Shown: positions 1-11,289 of the stretch, one piece after another
How the letters are laid out: every line of letters begins with the position of its first letter
How positions within the stretch are numbered: position 1 is the first letter of the stretch
From: Telopea speciosissima
Taxonomy: Eukaryota; Streptophyta; Magnoliopsida; Proteales; Proteaceae
Length of the DNA stretch: 64,000 nt
Direction: 5' to 3'
NCBI RefSeq assembly: GCF_018873765.1
Contig: NC_057918.1
Coordinates: forward strand, 66,258,871 to 66,322,870
Program-made: the position numbers and the translations under genes
The notes under the pieces: generated by a model
What the model saw: only the letters and a program-made list of their open reading frames with translations
The model's database searches: none
What the model was told of the DNA's origin: nothing

Positions 1-90
1 TGTTTTGGGGTTGGTTGCACGACTAGCATTTTTCCTAGCAATAACTTTATTTTGCTTCAAATTATTATTATTGTAAAGAATCCCAGAACC

Positions 91-353
91 TGTAACCAGT
101 GCCTGGCAAAGAGAAGAGAGAACAATGGGAGAAAAGGGCTGTGCGATAGAATGTGTGTTCTATCGTACCAACCAACGTGTATTTATATTAAGCCAAAACA
201 GACTTACAAAAGGAATATAACTCTTACCTAATTAAGCCTACAGCCTAAAACAAGAAACTTACTTAGACTAGGAAACTAACAACTAAAGACGTAAACTAAT
301 AAAGGAAACCACGATAGGGGGAGTCCCCCTATCGTGTTACATATCTCTTAACA
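91..353 (-). mobile_element. Probable solo LTR of a copia-type retrotransposon, inside a PRP19 intron
   Basis: Read on the minus strand the segment begins TGTTAAGAGATATGTAACAC, a typical copia LTR start, and ends in ..TTACA, giving TG..CA termini. A TATA-like box (TATAAATAC) lies at about 180-188 in minus orientation, followed by an R/U5-like stretch. No internal region or second LTR is present. A clean 5-bp target duplication was not found because the flanks are ATT-rich, so the end near position 91 is approximate. It lies in the intron upstream of the first visible PRP19 exon. Confidence 0.5.
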
Positions 354-453
354 CTTCTTATTATTATTATTATTAATTGAGGATGCTGCTGCTGCTGATG
401 ATGATGATAATAATAATAGCAATAATAACAATAATGTAATAATAATAATAATC
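354..453. repeat. Compound trinucleotide microsatellite (ATT/GCT/GAT/AAT)
   Basis: A run of about 95 bp made of successive ATT, GCT, GAT and AAT triplets directly abuts the LTR-like element. A shorter ATT run lies at 62-72 on its other side, so the LTR probably landed in an ATT microsatellite. It is intronic. Confidence 0.85.
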
Positions 454-953
454 CGTAAGCAGCATGCTGGCTATGGTGGTTGTATTCTCCCCCTTTGTAA
501 GCATATTAGTTTTCCATCATGTACCATGCAGGACTGCTTTCAGTTGTGGATGTTCCTACTGTTTCTCATAGAATTTATTAACTGTCTCTCGGTTGAAGGG
601 AAATGTGGCCTCTAATAATGTTCATGCAGAATATCACAATAACTTTGTAGTCCTTTTTACAAGAAATTGTGACTAGTGAGAAACATGTCAACATGTAATT
701 GGAAAGGGAGAAAAAAAGTGCTTCTTTCTCCTGGTTTAATTTATCCTGCTTCCCATTGGGGAATTGTGTTCTTGATTTTTTATATTCTCACATCTTTGTC
801 AAACTAGGATGCTCAAATATTTGTTAGTACTCTTGAGATATTTGTGGAAGATTTGTTTTGGTGCTCACAGTAAACTAAAGTTCACATTTTCTGTTCTTCA
901 AGTCTCAGCAATGTATGCTATTAATTTGAAATAATCACTCATGTTTCTGCCAG

Positions 954-3900
954 GTGCAAGCTATCACAATCCATGCCACCCATAATTACTGTGTGACTGC
1001 TTCTCTCGATAATACATGGTGCTTTTATGATCTTTCTTCTGGATTATGCCTCACTCAGGTTTGCTGAATCCCCTCTCTCTCTCAAATGTAGTCCTAAATT
1101 GAATTGCTCAAACTCGGAACCAAAACAGGATCTTTTCCAAAGGATAGGTTCAATTTAGGGTTTAAAACCATGAAAAAATATTAGGTCAGGGAAAACACCC
1201 TAATAAACAAGAAATCATATGAGGGAACCAAGAGAACAATGGGAACTAAATCGTATGAGGAAACCAAGAGAACATTGGGAACCCAAATATATTAGTTTAG
1301 GGATTTGGGGTAATAAATCATAAGTACTGCTCAAGTTTCTCATCTTTGGGAAGAGCATTCCCTTCCATCTTTCTGCAGTTTCAAGGGTTTGGGGGTTTGA
1401 TCTTGTTGATGATGAATAAACCTTGAGATCAGATAGCTTGACTATAGAACAGTAATGGAGAAAACTAAGTAACCAAAACGAACCACCCAAGATTCTCACT
1501 GCAAGGTGTCAATCGGATCATATACTGATCCCACAAGCCTTGATCAAACATGACAAATCTTCAAAGGAGAAGAAGAGCAGCAAAAAAACTTTTCATTAAT
1601 ATCAAAATTCGTGTCCAATACTTGCCCCCGTTACAACCTTGTATAAGACACAAAAATAGACTCCTACACTAAAAAGGAAAGGCCTAACCAAATTCTTAAC
1701 CTATTAGATAACCTAAACTGACTAGGAAACTGAAATAGACTCAAAATAGAGTCCTAATCCAGCTCAACTAAACACTCAAAAGAAAAACTACTAAAATCTC
1801 TTAAATTGGGCTGCTGGTTGAACTAGTTCAATTTAAGAACAAAAACACCAAAATAAAACTAAGTATGGAATTCAAACAGCTAATCTCGTATGCAACCTAA
1901 TTGCCCAGATTTTATGCCCATAAAAGTGGCCTATTACATAGAAAACCCATGGGATCAAAGGCCCAACATATATATATCCCAATCCTAGACTTATTCCCAA
2001 ACAAAGAATCCCAGTTTGGTGATAAATCTGCATCAATCTCTCTCTCTCTCTCTCTCACACACATACACACACACACACACACAGCTAGTTGATTGATGAG
2101 ATTGTTTTGCAGGTTGGGGATGCTTCAGGGTCAGAGGGCGGCTATACATCAGCTGCCTTTCATCCCGATGGTCTTATCCTTGGGACTGGAACTTCGGATT
2201 CACTTGTTCGAATTTGGGATGTAAAAAGTCAGGTACAGTTTAATTAAGAAAAGTACTATGATGCATGGGAGGTTGATATTTCCATCCTTGTAATGAAATG
2301 ATGATGAATATGTTTATGCAAATGGAGTAACTTGTTAGACCAGTTTGGTCAGAAGAGGTTACAAACCAAAAGTTCAATAGAAATTAGTTGGTTTCCAGTT
2401 TTCACAACTTCAGAAGTGAATAAAATCTCCATCATTCTGCTGGTCATGCCAGCACAACTCTACTTTTATTTTGTATGCCTCATTAAGAACATTTCCTCCA
2501 GTGTCTATTCATCTTATTCATATTCTTCTAAATTAATGTTATATTGGCACTTTGCAGTCAAATGTTGCAAAGTTTGATGGGCATATTGGGCCAGTAACTG
2601 CCATGTCTTTCTCTGAAAATGGCTACTTCTTGGCGGTATGTGTACTTACAAACTGTACTCGCTGATAAGAAGAAAACTGAAGAAGCCTGGTGGTGATTTT
2701 CTATGCTTGATTTTAACCTGTGTATTTCAACTGATCAGACATCAGCTCATGATGGTGTCAAGCTTTGGGATCTACGTAAATTGAAAAATTTCCGGACCTT
2801 CACTCCCTATGATTCTGTTACACCAACAAGCTCTGGTATGAAACTGCACGATTTATGTTACTAGAATAAGATGCATCTTTTCTCAAATTTAACTTGTTTC
2901 AGAAGTTAAGGAAACTTGTTTCATCTATTTTTTTTTTTTCTAAGTCATTTGTAAAGCTCACTGGCATTAACTTCCTAGAAAGTGTGCAAACCAGGAAGGG
3001 GAGCTTATTTATTTCCATTGCCTTTTAAAGTCATATGAAACCAGTTTGTCAAAAACAATATATAATACATCACCCTGTTTCTGGTTTTGCAGTGGAATTC
3101 GACCATAGTGGATGTTACCTCGCAATTGCTGGTTCAGATATAAGGTGAGATTTCAAAAACTCCTTTAGTACTGGCTGATTAGTTTGCATTTCAGAGGGGG
3201 AAGAAAAGGCAAATACTGCCCATGTACTTTTTTGTTTAAGCTAATCTTGCTCCGTCTCCTCGGGTTTTTCTTAATCCCTTTGGTCAGTGTCCTGCAATAT
3301 TTTCAGAATGCCCATTTATTGTATTCTTATGCTGCGTTTGGTATGCATTCTTGGAATGCATTATAGGTTGATAATGCTATCCAAGAAATCATACCAAACA
3401 ATGCCTTAATTTCAAAAAGTCCACTTTATGATTCCAAAAGCTTTCAAAGTATAGCTGTATAGTTTATTCTCTTTAACCACAATTTAGAGTTGAGATCTTC
3501 AGGGGTTGGGGTGCCCAGGACCCACACAATGTTGAGGTTGAGAAGATGAGATGACAAATATACATTAAATAATTAGTGGGTCCAGATGTTTAAGATCATA
3601 GGTGGAACCGTGTAAGACTAAGGCTGTGTTTGTTATGACTTTTTTAATGCATTGTCGACCTAGCATGCATACCGAACACAGCCGTTGTTTCTTATCCTTC
3701 GATTAGTTGCTTGACAATGTTATAGGCATAAGTACCTAACATATATAAGCGGAATCACTTGACTTTTATTGATCATGCGAGATTGAGAGAGGAATATTGC
3801 AGCTCTTTCTAGAGTTCTTTTATTCATTACCTTTTTAATATTTTATGCCCTCCGGTGGCAGTGGTTCTTATCTTGACCTTGTAATTCCACATTTTGGTGC

Positions 3901-4227
3901 TGAAGAACTCTCTACATGTGTTGCAGAGTATACCAAGTTGCAAGTGTCAAAGCGGAATGGAATTGCATCAAAACATTCCCAGATTTGTCTGGCACAGGTC
4001 TCTCTCAGACAATATAGTCCTCGTGCCCGAGCATTGTTATTTATGTGAAATTATGTAGATTCATCATAAATCTGTTCTTTACATGTCTACTCACCTGCCC
4101 TATGCTAAATGCAGGGAAAGCAACTTGTGTTAAATTTGGTTCAGATGCAAAATATATGGCAGTGGGATCTATGGACCGGAACCTCCGAATCTTTGGCTTG
4201 CCTGGGGATGGTGCAGAAGAGTCTTAA
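954..4227 (+). CDS. PRP19: Pre-mRNA-processing factor 19 (PRP19/MAC3), WD40 C-terminal half, partial gene
   Basis: PRP19 is a U-box ubiquitin ligase and scaffold of the NineTeen/MOS4-associated complex of the nuclear spliceosome; plants usually have two copies (MAC3A/B, PUB59/60). Seven exons with GT-AG borders and consistent phase are visible: 954-1058, 2113-2232, 2558-2635, 2739-2835, 3093-3144, 3927-3997 and 4115-4227. They encode the last WD40 blades, including [67 protein letters not shown] and the C-terminus [21 protein letters not shown], then TAA. The N-terminal U-box, coiled coil and first blades lie left of the window. No frameshift or premature stop is seen, so this looks functional. 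Introns carry repeats (a TE-like block at 1100-2030 and a MITE at 3331-3682). Identification rests on remembered family sequence. Confidence 0.93.
1100..2030. other. Repeat-like intron sequence in PRP19
   Basis: This roughly 1.05-kb intron (1059-2112) is much longer than its neighbours. It includes an imperfect direct repeat of about 45 bp (around 1217-1282, 'gggaaccaagagaacaatgg' versus 'ggaaaccaagagaacattgg'). It also has an LTR-like block (about 1500-1880) rich in short 'aaactaggaaactgaaatag'-type motifs that resemble retrotransposon U3 sequence. No coding remnant or element boundary could be fixed. Confidence 0.35.
2036..2083. repeat. (TC)n-(CA)n microsatellite in PRP19 intron
   Basis: A TC dinucleotide run is followed by CA repeats with small interruptions, ending 29 bp before the 3' splice site of the exon that starts at 2113. 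It may act as an extended polypyrimidine context, but that is inference. Confidence 0.85.
3331..3682. mobile_element. MITE-like element in PRP19 intron
   Basis: The segment is bounded by inverted repeats, 3331-3348 (gctgcgtttggtatgcat) and 3665-3682, whose reverse complement matches at 16 of 18 positions. There is no coding capacity. An additional internal copy of the terminal motif near 3622 suggests rearrangement. Flanks contain TTCTTAT on both sides, but offset by a few bases, so the target duplication is uncertain. Termini of this kind are common in plant hAT/PIF-derived MITEs. Confidence 0.5.
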
Positions 4228-5400
4228 TGCTACCTCAGTCCCCCTGCTTACAGAGTACAGCTCCTATCGTTCCCTCAGCCGCTGTAGATCTTTGCATTTT
4301 TCGGTCAGCAAAAGTGGATGAAAATTTAGGCATGTTAAAGCTGTGCTGTTTGGGGGTCAATGTCTGATTTCAATAGTATACAGGGGCAGGTGCACTCAGA
4401 ATGAATGCATGGGTGTAATACTTGTTTGTGAGACCAGGCAGGCTTTGCATGTGAGTACTTTGTATCATGTAAGACTAGCAGATATACGATAGCAAAATTT
4501 TACAATTTCCCCCCCTTGGAATTCTTGCCTGACTGAAATTATTTAATTGTCTCAGACAGTCACAGAAGAGCACACTAGGACTATAACCCAATCTGAGAAA
4601 TTGATGCCAGAAACTTCTGATGATGACTTGCTTTGTCTTTACAGATTGTAAAAGTATTTATGTTTGAACACTGCTAAGGGAACTAGATATGTCTGGCTCA
4701 CCCCACTGGTTTCCAGGTCATGTGGATACTATCTCAGTGAATTCACCCTAAGATAGGGGGAATGAGTTTTAGGAGGTTTTATCCAGTTAACAAACTGACC
4801 ATATGAGCAAGGTCACCGGAGGTACCATTTAGAAGCAACACTTTCAATTATTTATATCCAAAATAGGAAAGAATGAAGGCAGAACCCTTAGCATAGCATG
4901 CAAGTCTGTGAACTTTAGCGAGTGCCACAAAGCCCATTGCAACTCTAGAACACCAAGCATAATGAAAGAAAATTGACAATTCACAATGCATCGGCTGCAA
5001 ACTCCACCCCCCACATGCCATTTTGATGGGCATTTGTGCTTTGGGTATCCACCAACTCTGGAGGAATGAGGTACCCTATAATCAAATCTGCACACCAATG
5101 AGTTTGTGGTGTTCAAGGCACTTGTCTATAAACTCATAAATTAGACCAGATCACTAACATTGCCATGTCCAATGCCCTGGTCTTGCAGTCACATACTAAT
5201 CAGGATAAAGACATATACAAAAATGGAACATATGTATGGAATGCTGGATTGTACGAGACACTGAAATAAACAAAAAACTCTCCAGACATGAGAAGAGGGG
5301 GGAAATGAATAATACTCTACACTCAGCAAAGTCTGATCCAGGCCAAAAATTAAGAATGTGTAAGAAAGAACAAAGAGGGTTGTGATGATTATGAAGAAAA
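4228..5400. other. PRP19 3' UTR and intergenic spacer, no gene seen
   Basis: The first few hundred bases after the PRP19 stop are AT-rich and are presumably 3' UTR. The remainder holds only short reading frames without recognisable protein features. No repeat with clear boundaries was found. Confidence 0.5.
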
Positions 5401-5424
5401 TATTAATTGGAGTGAACAACTTCA

Positions 5425-5700
5425 GCTTTGGTCAAGAAAGGTATTGTGAAAAATGTGAGGGCTAAATTTTTGGGTTTGGCCCAAGTTCAGGTGAGGTCGG
5501 ACTCTTTACTGGCTATTCAGATGGTTACGGGGGTTTATAAGATTCCTTGGCATGTTCTGGACATTGTGGATGACATTCACGAGCTACGGGACTCCTTTAG
5601 GAGCTGTCCTTTTGCGCACCATGTACGGGAGCTGAACTGCTGTGCAGATTTTTTGGTAGGGTTTCTTGGGCACCCCCAAGAGATCCTTTTATGTATTGAT
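5425..5700 (+). pseudogene. LINE RNase H (RVT_3) domain fragment
   Basis: The reading frame has the hallmarks of the reverse-transcriptase-like RNase H domain at the end of plant L1-type LINEs: VRSDSLLAIQMVTGVYKIPW (acidic S-D-S-L block) and HHVRELNCCADFL (the R-x-x-N-x-x-A-D block). The N-terminal strand with the first catalytic Asp, the zinc finger and the reverse transcriptase are all absent, so this is a fragment. It ends about 50-100 bp before the gypsy LTR at 5821. Confidence 0.7.
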
Positions 5701-5820
5701 AGTCTCCCGTCGGTACTTTTATGCGTCGGTACTTTTATGAGTCAATACGAAATGATGCCGCGGGGAAAAAATATTTGAATGTAACCTTTATAAGTCCTCT
5801 ATTATTAATATAAAAGCTCC

Positions 5821-5945
5821 CGATACATCCAATATTCACCGGCCAATCAATCGGGCGCCACGTGTCACGTGGTGACCCGCTCCATAACCAAGGGGAACGA
5901 ACCGGGTCCCAAGACCCGAGCGCGGCCAGCACCCAGAGCGGCCTC

Positions 5946-6025
<80 letters not shown>

Positions 6026-6143
6026 ACCCCAGCGCTACGCGCGCCACACCCGGCGGCCTCTCACCCAGGCGCGACGGCACGAGGCACAGCCCACCAAGGT
6101 GTGGCCACACCCGGCGCGGCTTGCACCCGAGGCACGACATCAT
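5821..6143 (+). repeat. Truncated 5' LTR of the Tat element
   Basis: This matches the first roughly 190 bp of the 3' LTR (10483-10670), including 'ccacgtgtcacgtggtgacc'-like and 'aaggggaacg' blocks. It is expanded by a 79-bp pure C run (5947-6025). The match stops exactly after ggcacgacatcat (6131-6143), and integrase coding sequence follows. The promoter half of the LTR, PBS and gag-pol are missing. Confidence 0.7.
5947..6025. repeat. 79-bp poly-C tract in the 5' LTR fragment
   Basis: There are 79 consecutive C with no interruption, followed by ACCCC. The corresponding place in the 3' LTR has only short C runs. It may be a real expansion or a sequencing/assembly artefact. It creates long poly-Pro/poly-Gly reading frames that should be ignored. 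Confidence 0.9.
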
Positions 6144-6840
6144 CTACGAGTTCGGGTACCACCGATCCTCGTCTCGCACAACGGCAAACAATTCAACAAC
6201 CCCAAATTCCAAGCATTCTATCACGGCTACAACATCGACTATCGGCCTATGTCGGTAGCATACCCTGAGCCAATGGTCGTGGAGGTCACCAACGAACACT
6301 ACTAGAAGGAGTCAAGAAAAGGCTAAAGGGAGCCAAAGGAAAGTGGGTCGAAGAGCTCCATAGCGTCCCGTGGGCATACGGACACTACAGACGGACACCC
6401 ACGGAGAGAGCCCATTCCGCCTAGCATATGGCATGAAGCATTGGTGCCAGAGAGGTCTGCGTCATGTCCATAGGGTTCGCACTTCAACGAACATTACTAT
6501 ATATTGGACGGACTACGGCGAACCTAGACTTTATAGATGAGGTCCGTGAGAGAGCACTACTTAAGGAACGCCGCTACCTGACAGCGCCCATGCCGGTACT
6601 ATAATGCCAGTGGTCAAGGAAAGGCTATTCCACCGGGAGATTTAGTACTACGGAGGGCAAGTGCATCACAACCACGAGGAGCGAGTCAAGCATCACCCAG
6701 AGCGGGAAGGACCCTCATAGTCTCCAAGCGAATCACGTCCAGGAACCTAAACCGCTTGAAGACTCAGGGCAGAGAAGGTGAAGCACCGTACACGGAACTC
6801 GAGAACATCTCGTCAAGAAGTACTACCAAGTAGAAGCAAA
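6144..6840 (+). pseudogene. Ty3/gypsy integrase remnant (catalytic core and C-terminal part)
   Basis: Translation in shifting frames gives an integrase core resembling PPILVSHNGKQFNNPKFQ, YNIDYRPMSVAYPEP and EVTNEHY, then further downstream LKGAKGKWVEELHSV-like and NLDLIDEVRERALL-like pieces. The catalytic S-D-N-G block reads S-H-N-G, so the second catalytic Asp is lost. A missing G near 6154 shifts the frame in what should read RFGVP. Stops follow from 6303 onward. The gene is not functional. The order of segments puts the element on the + strand. Confidence 0.75.
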
Positions 6841-7035
6841 CGGCTCCATCAAGAGTAGCCATCAAGAGTAGCGAGTGGTAGTGATACTTGACGTGATAGG
6901 GCGAGAGAAGACATCCTTTGTTTCAAGGTCAATTTGAATTTCATTCAAAATAAAGAGATGTTTCGGAATACTTGTCTTCTTCTACCACTCAATCGAATCA
7001 ACTGCCACTATATCAAGGCGTCACGCCACCCCGCA

Positions 7036-7535
7036 GGCTTTATGCCTAAGGCAACATGCCAACACGAGGCTTCATGCCTAAGGCGACATGCCACCACCGA
7101 GGCTTCGGGCCTAAGGCGTCATGCCACCACCGAGGCTTTATGCCTAAGGCAACATGCCAACACCGAGGCTTCGTGCCTAAGGCAACATGCCAACATCGAG
7201 GCTTTATGCCTAAGGCAACATGCCAACACCGAGGCTTCATGCCTAAGGCGTCATGCCACCATGAGGCTTCATGCCTAAGGCGTCATGCCACCACCGAGGC
7301 TTTATGCCTAAGGCAACATGCCAACATCGAGGCTTCATGCCTAAGGCGTCATGCCACCACCGAGGCTTCATGCCTAAGGCGTCATGCCACCACCGAGGCT
7401 TCATGCCTAAGGCGTCATGCCACCACCGAGGCTTCGGTGCCTAAGGCGTCATGCCACCACCGAGGCTCCGGGCCTAAGGCGTCATGCCACCACCGAGGCC
7501 GTATGCCTAAGGCGTCATGCCAGCTGACACCGAGG
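7036..7535. repeat. Fifteen-unit 33-bp tandem array inside the Tat element
   Basis: Fifteen units of about 33 bp begin with ggctt and share gcctaaggc. Two variants alternate irregularly. Type A has ttTATgcctaaggcAAcatgccaAc; type B has ttCATgcctaaggcGTcatgccaCc. A sixteenth, broken unit follows. Because 33 is a multiple of 3 the array stays open in several frames (11-residue repeats), but no start or domain supports translation. Tandem arrays next to the 3' UTR are known in Tat/Ogre-like elements. Confidence 0.92.
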
Positions 7536-7657
7536 CTCTCGCCTCACGCAAACCCCAGGGACAGCGTTAACCCACAGGTCCGAGGATCACCAAGGCACGA
7601 GGGCGTCACTACCAAATTCCATGACTATCAAGGGTGAGAGAGCATCAAGGCGGGCGC

Positions 7658-7920
<263 letters not shown>

Positions 7921-7989
7921 GGAAAGCACACCAAGAATACGGTGATGGACCTACAATCAACATGGCAAGCGATAAAATAATCTAAGAAT

Positions 7990-9240
7990 AAATGGAGCAA
8001 TGAACATGACGAGACAAAAAAAAGGGATAACTCAGAAGCCATATCATGGTGAGAGTCCGGGGCCGCACAAGCATCGCTAAGCCTGCAAGGCCACCTCGCG
8101 GTAGGGAGCCCGCCCTGTCCACCCACTCCGCGACACGGGCTGCTCCGGCCAAGGTCGAGCCCTCGGCAGCACCCAAGGTGATCACAGTGGACTCATCTAG
8201 CATGGGAAGATCGGTGGCGGTACCACCGGAGGAACTCACACCTTTCCCCTTGGAGAGGGGCAATGACAAGACCCAGGAAGGAGCGACAGTAGAGGGAGGC
8301 GAGGCACGGGGCTTGAACTCCATCATCATCGGAGAAGTATGGGAAGGAGGACATGCACACGAGCTCGCCCGTGGCATGTCCTCGAACCACCCTTCCGCCG
8401 CTCCAACAACCACGAGCAAAAGCACCACCAACATCGGTCACCCGGCAGATGGACCACCCTGGAGAAGCGGCCTTCCTCGCAGATTGCCACAGGGCAAAGC
8501 GAAGTCCGACGATTATCCACCGCGCATAGACCGCCTAACCAATCGGATGACATATACATTCAAATACCAACATGCCAATCAAGTACAAAGACATGCTCTT
8601 ACCAGGACTCAGCTTCAGAGAGACAGAAGGCCTTCGAGTCCAACTCCTGGACGTGGACGGATCGCGACCTAGGCACGGGAGTCACCCTCAAAATCACTCG
8701 CTCAAGCCCTGATTGACCCTCTTGAGGTCAATAACTTCCCTAACAACCAGTGGGCATCGGGGCCGTGGCAAAAAAGCAACGATCCCTCCAATACTTCACG
8801 TGGCTAGTGATCCCCGTGAGAAACTCCACAGAGGCATAGGGCCCCTTGAGCACGCGGCAAGCAAAGTGATAACATCCATGGTTCCCCTTCTTCAATGAGA
8901 TAAAAGTGGGAGAACAGGGGAACAGTGGCGTGCACACCCAAGGCGGGCGAAGAAGACATAGAAACCCAAGATCACCCTCCAAGAGTTGGGCAACACCGCC
9001 TAGGGGTGAGGTGCCAATGCTCTAACACCAACTCGACAAAGCGAGGGATAGGAAGGCGAAGGCCCTGGAGAAAACATGAAAGGTAGAGACAGATCTCATC
9101 CGCACGGTGAGAGAAGGCATACTCGCCGGAGCCCAGGAGTACGCAACATGACCTCGTGGGAATATGGAACTCCTCACGGAGGGAGACCAAGTCGAAGGTG
9201 ACAAGATGCTAGCAACAGGCCCAACCTATCGCCAATAGAC
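7990..9240 (-). pseudogene. Antisense ORF of the Tat element (Transposase_28-like, frameshifted)
   Basis: On the minus strand, 9190-8972 reads VSLREEFHIPTRS.. DEICLYLSCFLQGLRLPIP and RFVELVLEHWHLTP, and a second frame (8982-8740) continues with GDLGFLCLL.. and VKYWRDRCFFATA. Together these match the remembered layout of the 'putative gypsy-type transposon' domain (Pfam Transposase_28), found as an extra, often antisense, ORF in Tat elements. A frameshift near 8975 and several stops break it. The downstream minus-strand part to 7990 is Ser/Gly/Ala-rich low-complexity sequence. The role of this ORF in the element is not known. Confidence 0.55.
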
Positions 9241-9399
9241 CGGCGGCTAAGGATGCCGTCCCAAAGCCGACGATCCCTTTACTCGTGGGACCGGAGACAC
9301 TAGAAGGTCCTGCTAATTCTCCATCAATAGCACTAGGGGAGGGTATAGAGGATGGAGTACCGCAGGAAGAAGGCGATCCTAGGGAACGCTCCTCTCAAG

Positions 9400-10460
9400 A
9401 TCCAACCCCGTGACCAAGCAGGCCAAGGTCACCTGGGAACGACATGAAGGACAAGAGAGGAAACGAACTACTTACTCGAGAGAAAGCGATCTCCCGTAAG
9501 CTAGCAAGAAAAAATGAAATGAAGGCCACCGCAAAATATAAACAAGCAGATCCATCACATACAAGAAGAAGAAAAGTGAAGAAGCGTGAGGGTCCATCAC
9601 ACCCACGCGCAAGCCACCATAGGCGCGCCTCACACCCATAGGCGCGGCGGCCACCGGGCGCAGCAACCAAGCGGCCTCACGCCCACAAGAGCAACGATCT
9701 TCCTGCCTCACGCCGCAGCGCTGCTGCCACCAGCGCGGCCACCCCAAGCTCGGCCACACCCGCATGGCGCGGCCACCCAGAGCGGCCACACCGAGCGCGG
9801 CCACCCCAGCGGGCCACCCCCGAGTGCGGCCACCCTAGGCGCCACCACCCAGTGAGCCACACACATGACGTGCGCACGCCATACCACAGCGCTGACCACC
9901 CGGTGAGCGCCCTCACCGAGGTGCCGCCCTACCAAAAAAAAAAAGGAAAAAGAAAGAAAAGGGATCGAACTTACCTCGGGAAGGCGATCGCACGGGGAGG
10001 CAGGCACACGACGACACGGCCACACCACTAGCACGATCAGTGAGAGAGACCACCAGAGGCAAAGCACTCAAGCCCTCCGCAAACAAGACACCAAGTGAGC
10101 ACAAAGCAAACACAAGGACCCAAAATCAAGGAAAAATGGATACTAGTCTAGGTGACCCAAAGACAAACACATGGTGGGCACCAAAAAAAGGACAAAAGGC
10201 AAAAGTGGAATGCAAAGGAAAAGTTAAAGAAAAGCAAAAGGGGAGACAAAAGCAAGAAAGAGGAATGAGAAGTGAAAGAAGAGAAAGTGAAGGAGAGGGA
10301 CATATATCTACAAAAACAAAAGATGAAAAAGGCGGAGGAAAGGTTTGAACCCCCAACCTCTCCTACCTCCTTACTAGATTTACAGTGCAAGCCCCCGCAA
10401 GGAAAGTCTATTCCCAACGGACCCTCACTAGGTAAAGGCATCTACTCTCTTGGACATCCC
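9400..10460. other. Low-complexity 3' internal region of the Tat element
   Basis: About 9590-9900 is a G+C-rich stretch of degenerate 'gcggccacc' repeats resembling the LTR's own G+C-rich block. About 10040-10345 is strongly purine-rich (AAAG/GAAG). Reading frames here are basic low-complexity and are taken as non-coding. Confidence 0.5.
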
Positions 10461-10465
10461 ATCCC

Positions 10466-10482
10466 AAGAGAGTGGGGGCAAA
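10466..10482 (+). promoter_or_regulatory. Polypurine tract of the Tat element
   Basis: The purine-rich sequence agagagtgggggcaaa immediately precedes the 3' LTR start (tgatacatcc at 10483). This is the position and composition expected of the plus-strand primer of an LTR retrotransposon. Confidence 0.7.
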
Positions 10483-11165
10483 TGATACATCCAATATTCA
10501 TCGGCCAATGGCCTCGCCACGTGTCAGTGGTGACCCACCTGAGAACTAAGGGGAACGGTCCCAAAGACCGGCGAGGCCTCACCCAGCGGCTCCTCACCCG
10601 GTGTGGCCACACCCGCCTCTCACCCAGCGCGGCCTCTCGCCAGCGCGGCCCGCACCTGGCACGACATCATGGGCACGGGCACGTGAGGTGCACCATCGAG
10701 GCTACTCACCTATGACCCGATCGTATCGCTACGAGACTCATGTCACCACCAGGACTCTAAGCCACCGCTTAGAAGTCACGCCACCCGCATTGATTCAAGC
10801 ACCAATGATGTTATCACCACACGCGGTATCTATCCACCAAGGATCTTGATACCACCAGGACACCTCTCCCGCTGGGAGATGGTCAATCGGATAGAGCCCC
10901 GCTACCCAGGCCTCTATCCACTCAACGGCACAATCGCCATCAAACCGGGACTCTCCACACCGCCATACACTACTATAAAAGGCAAGGTACACAACCCCAT
11001 CAAGGGACATCAAAACTCATCTGAATAATCACTATTCATCTATTTGCGCAGAGATCTAACTTTGGCATCGGAGAGCCCTAGGCCGAACCACACCGGTTCT
11101 CTCTGTTGACCCCTTGGTCCACTTGTGTGACGACACTGCGACCGCTCGACGATTTTCGACGCACA
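10483..11165 (+). repeat. 3' LTR of the Tat element
   Basis: It starts TGATACATCC directly after the polypurine tract. A TATA box (ctataaaagg, 10973-10982) is followed by an R/U5-like region containing 'aactttggcatcggagagcc' at about 11057-11076, a motif common in plant gypsy LTRs of this type. The first 188 bp match the 5' fragment. The 3' boundary is placed near the last 'gcaca' before the A-rich sequence and is approximate. Confidence 0.65.
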
Positions 11166-11289
11166 TGCCCCTTTGATCCACAAGAAAAAAAAAGATCTAC
11201 GGAAGAGTCCTTGGAGAAATGAGAAGGGGAGTCACAAGAAGACGAGAGAGATTGTGGGTGACCCTCTTTCCACAAATTCATACAGTAAC

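Noticed and set aside
5862-6305. Long proline/glycine-rich reading frames on both strands
   Set aside because: They are produced by the 79-bp C run; only the integrase-like end (after 6144) has protein meaning and it is a broken remnant.
7036-7535. Possible CRISPR array
   Set aside because: Units are directly contiguous with no unique spacers, lie in a plant retrotransposon and have no cas genes nearby; it is an ordinary tandem array.
7056-7637. 193-codon frame with 11-residue repeats
   Set aside because: A 33-bp unit keeps every frame open; the other frames and the opposite strand are open too, so openness is not evidence of coding.
8046-8672. 208-codon + strand frame in the Tat element
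   Set aside because: Lies opposite the antisense ORF; composition is low-complexity and no gag or pol motif is seen.
10126-10441. Ser/Phe/Leu-rich minus-strand frames
   Set aside because: They are the complement of a purine-rich (AAAG/GAAG) stretch before the polypurine tract.
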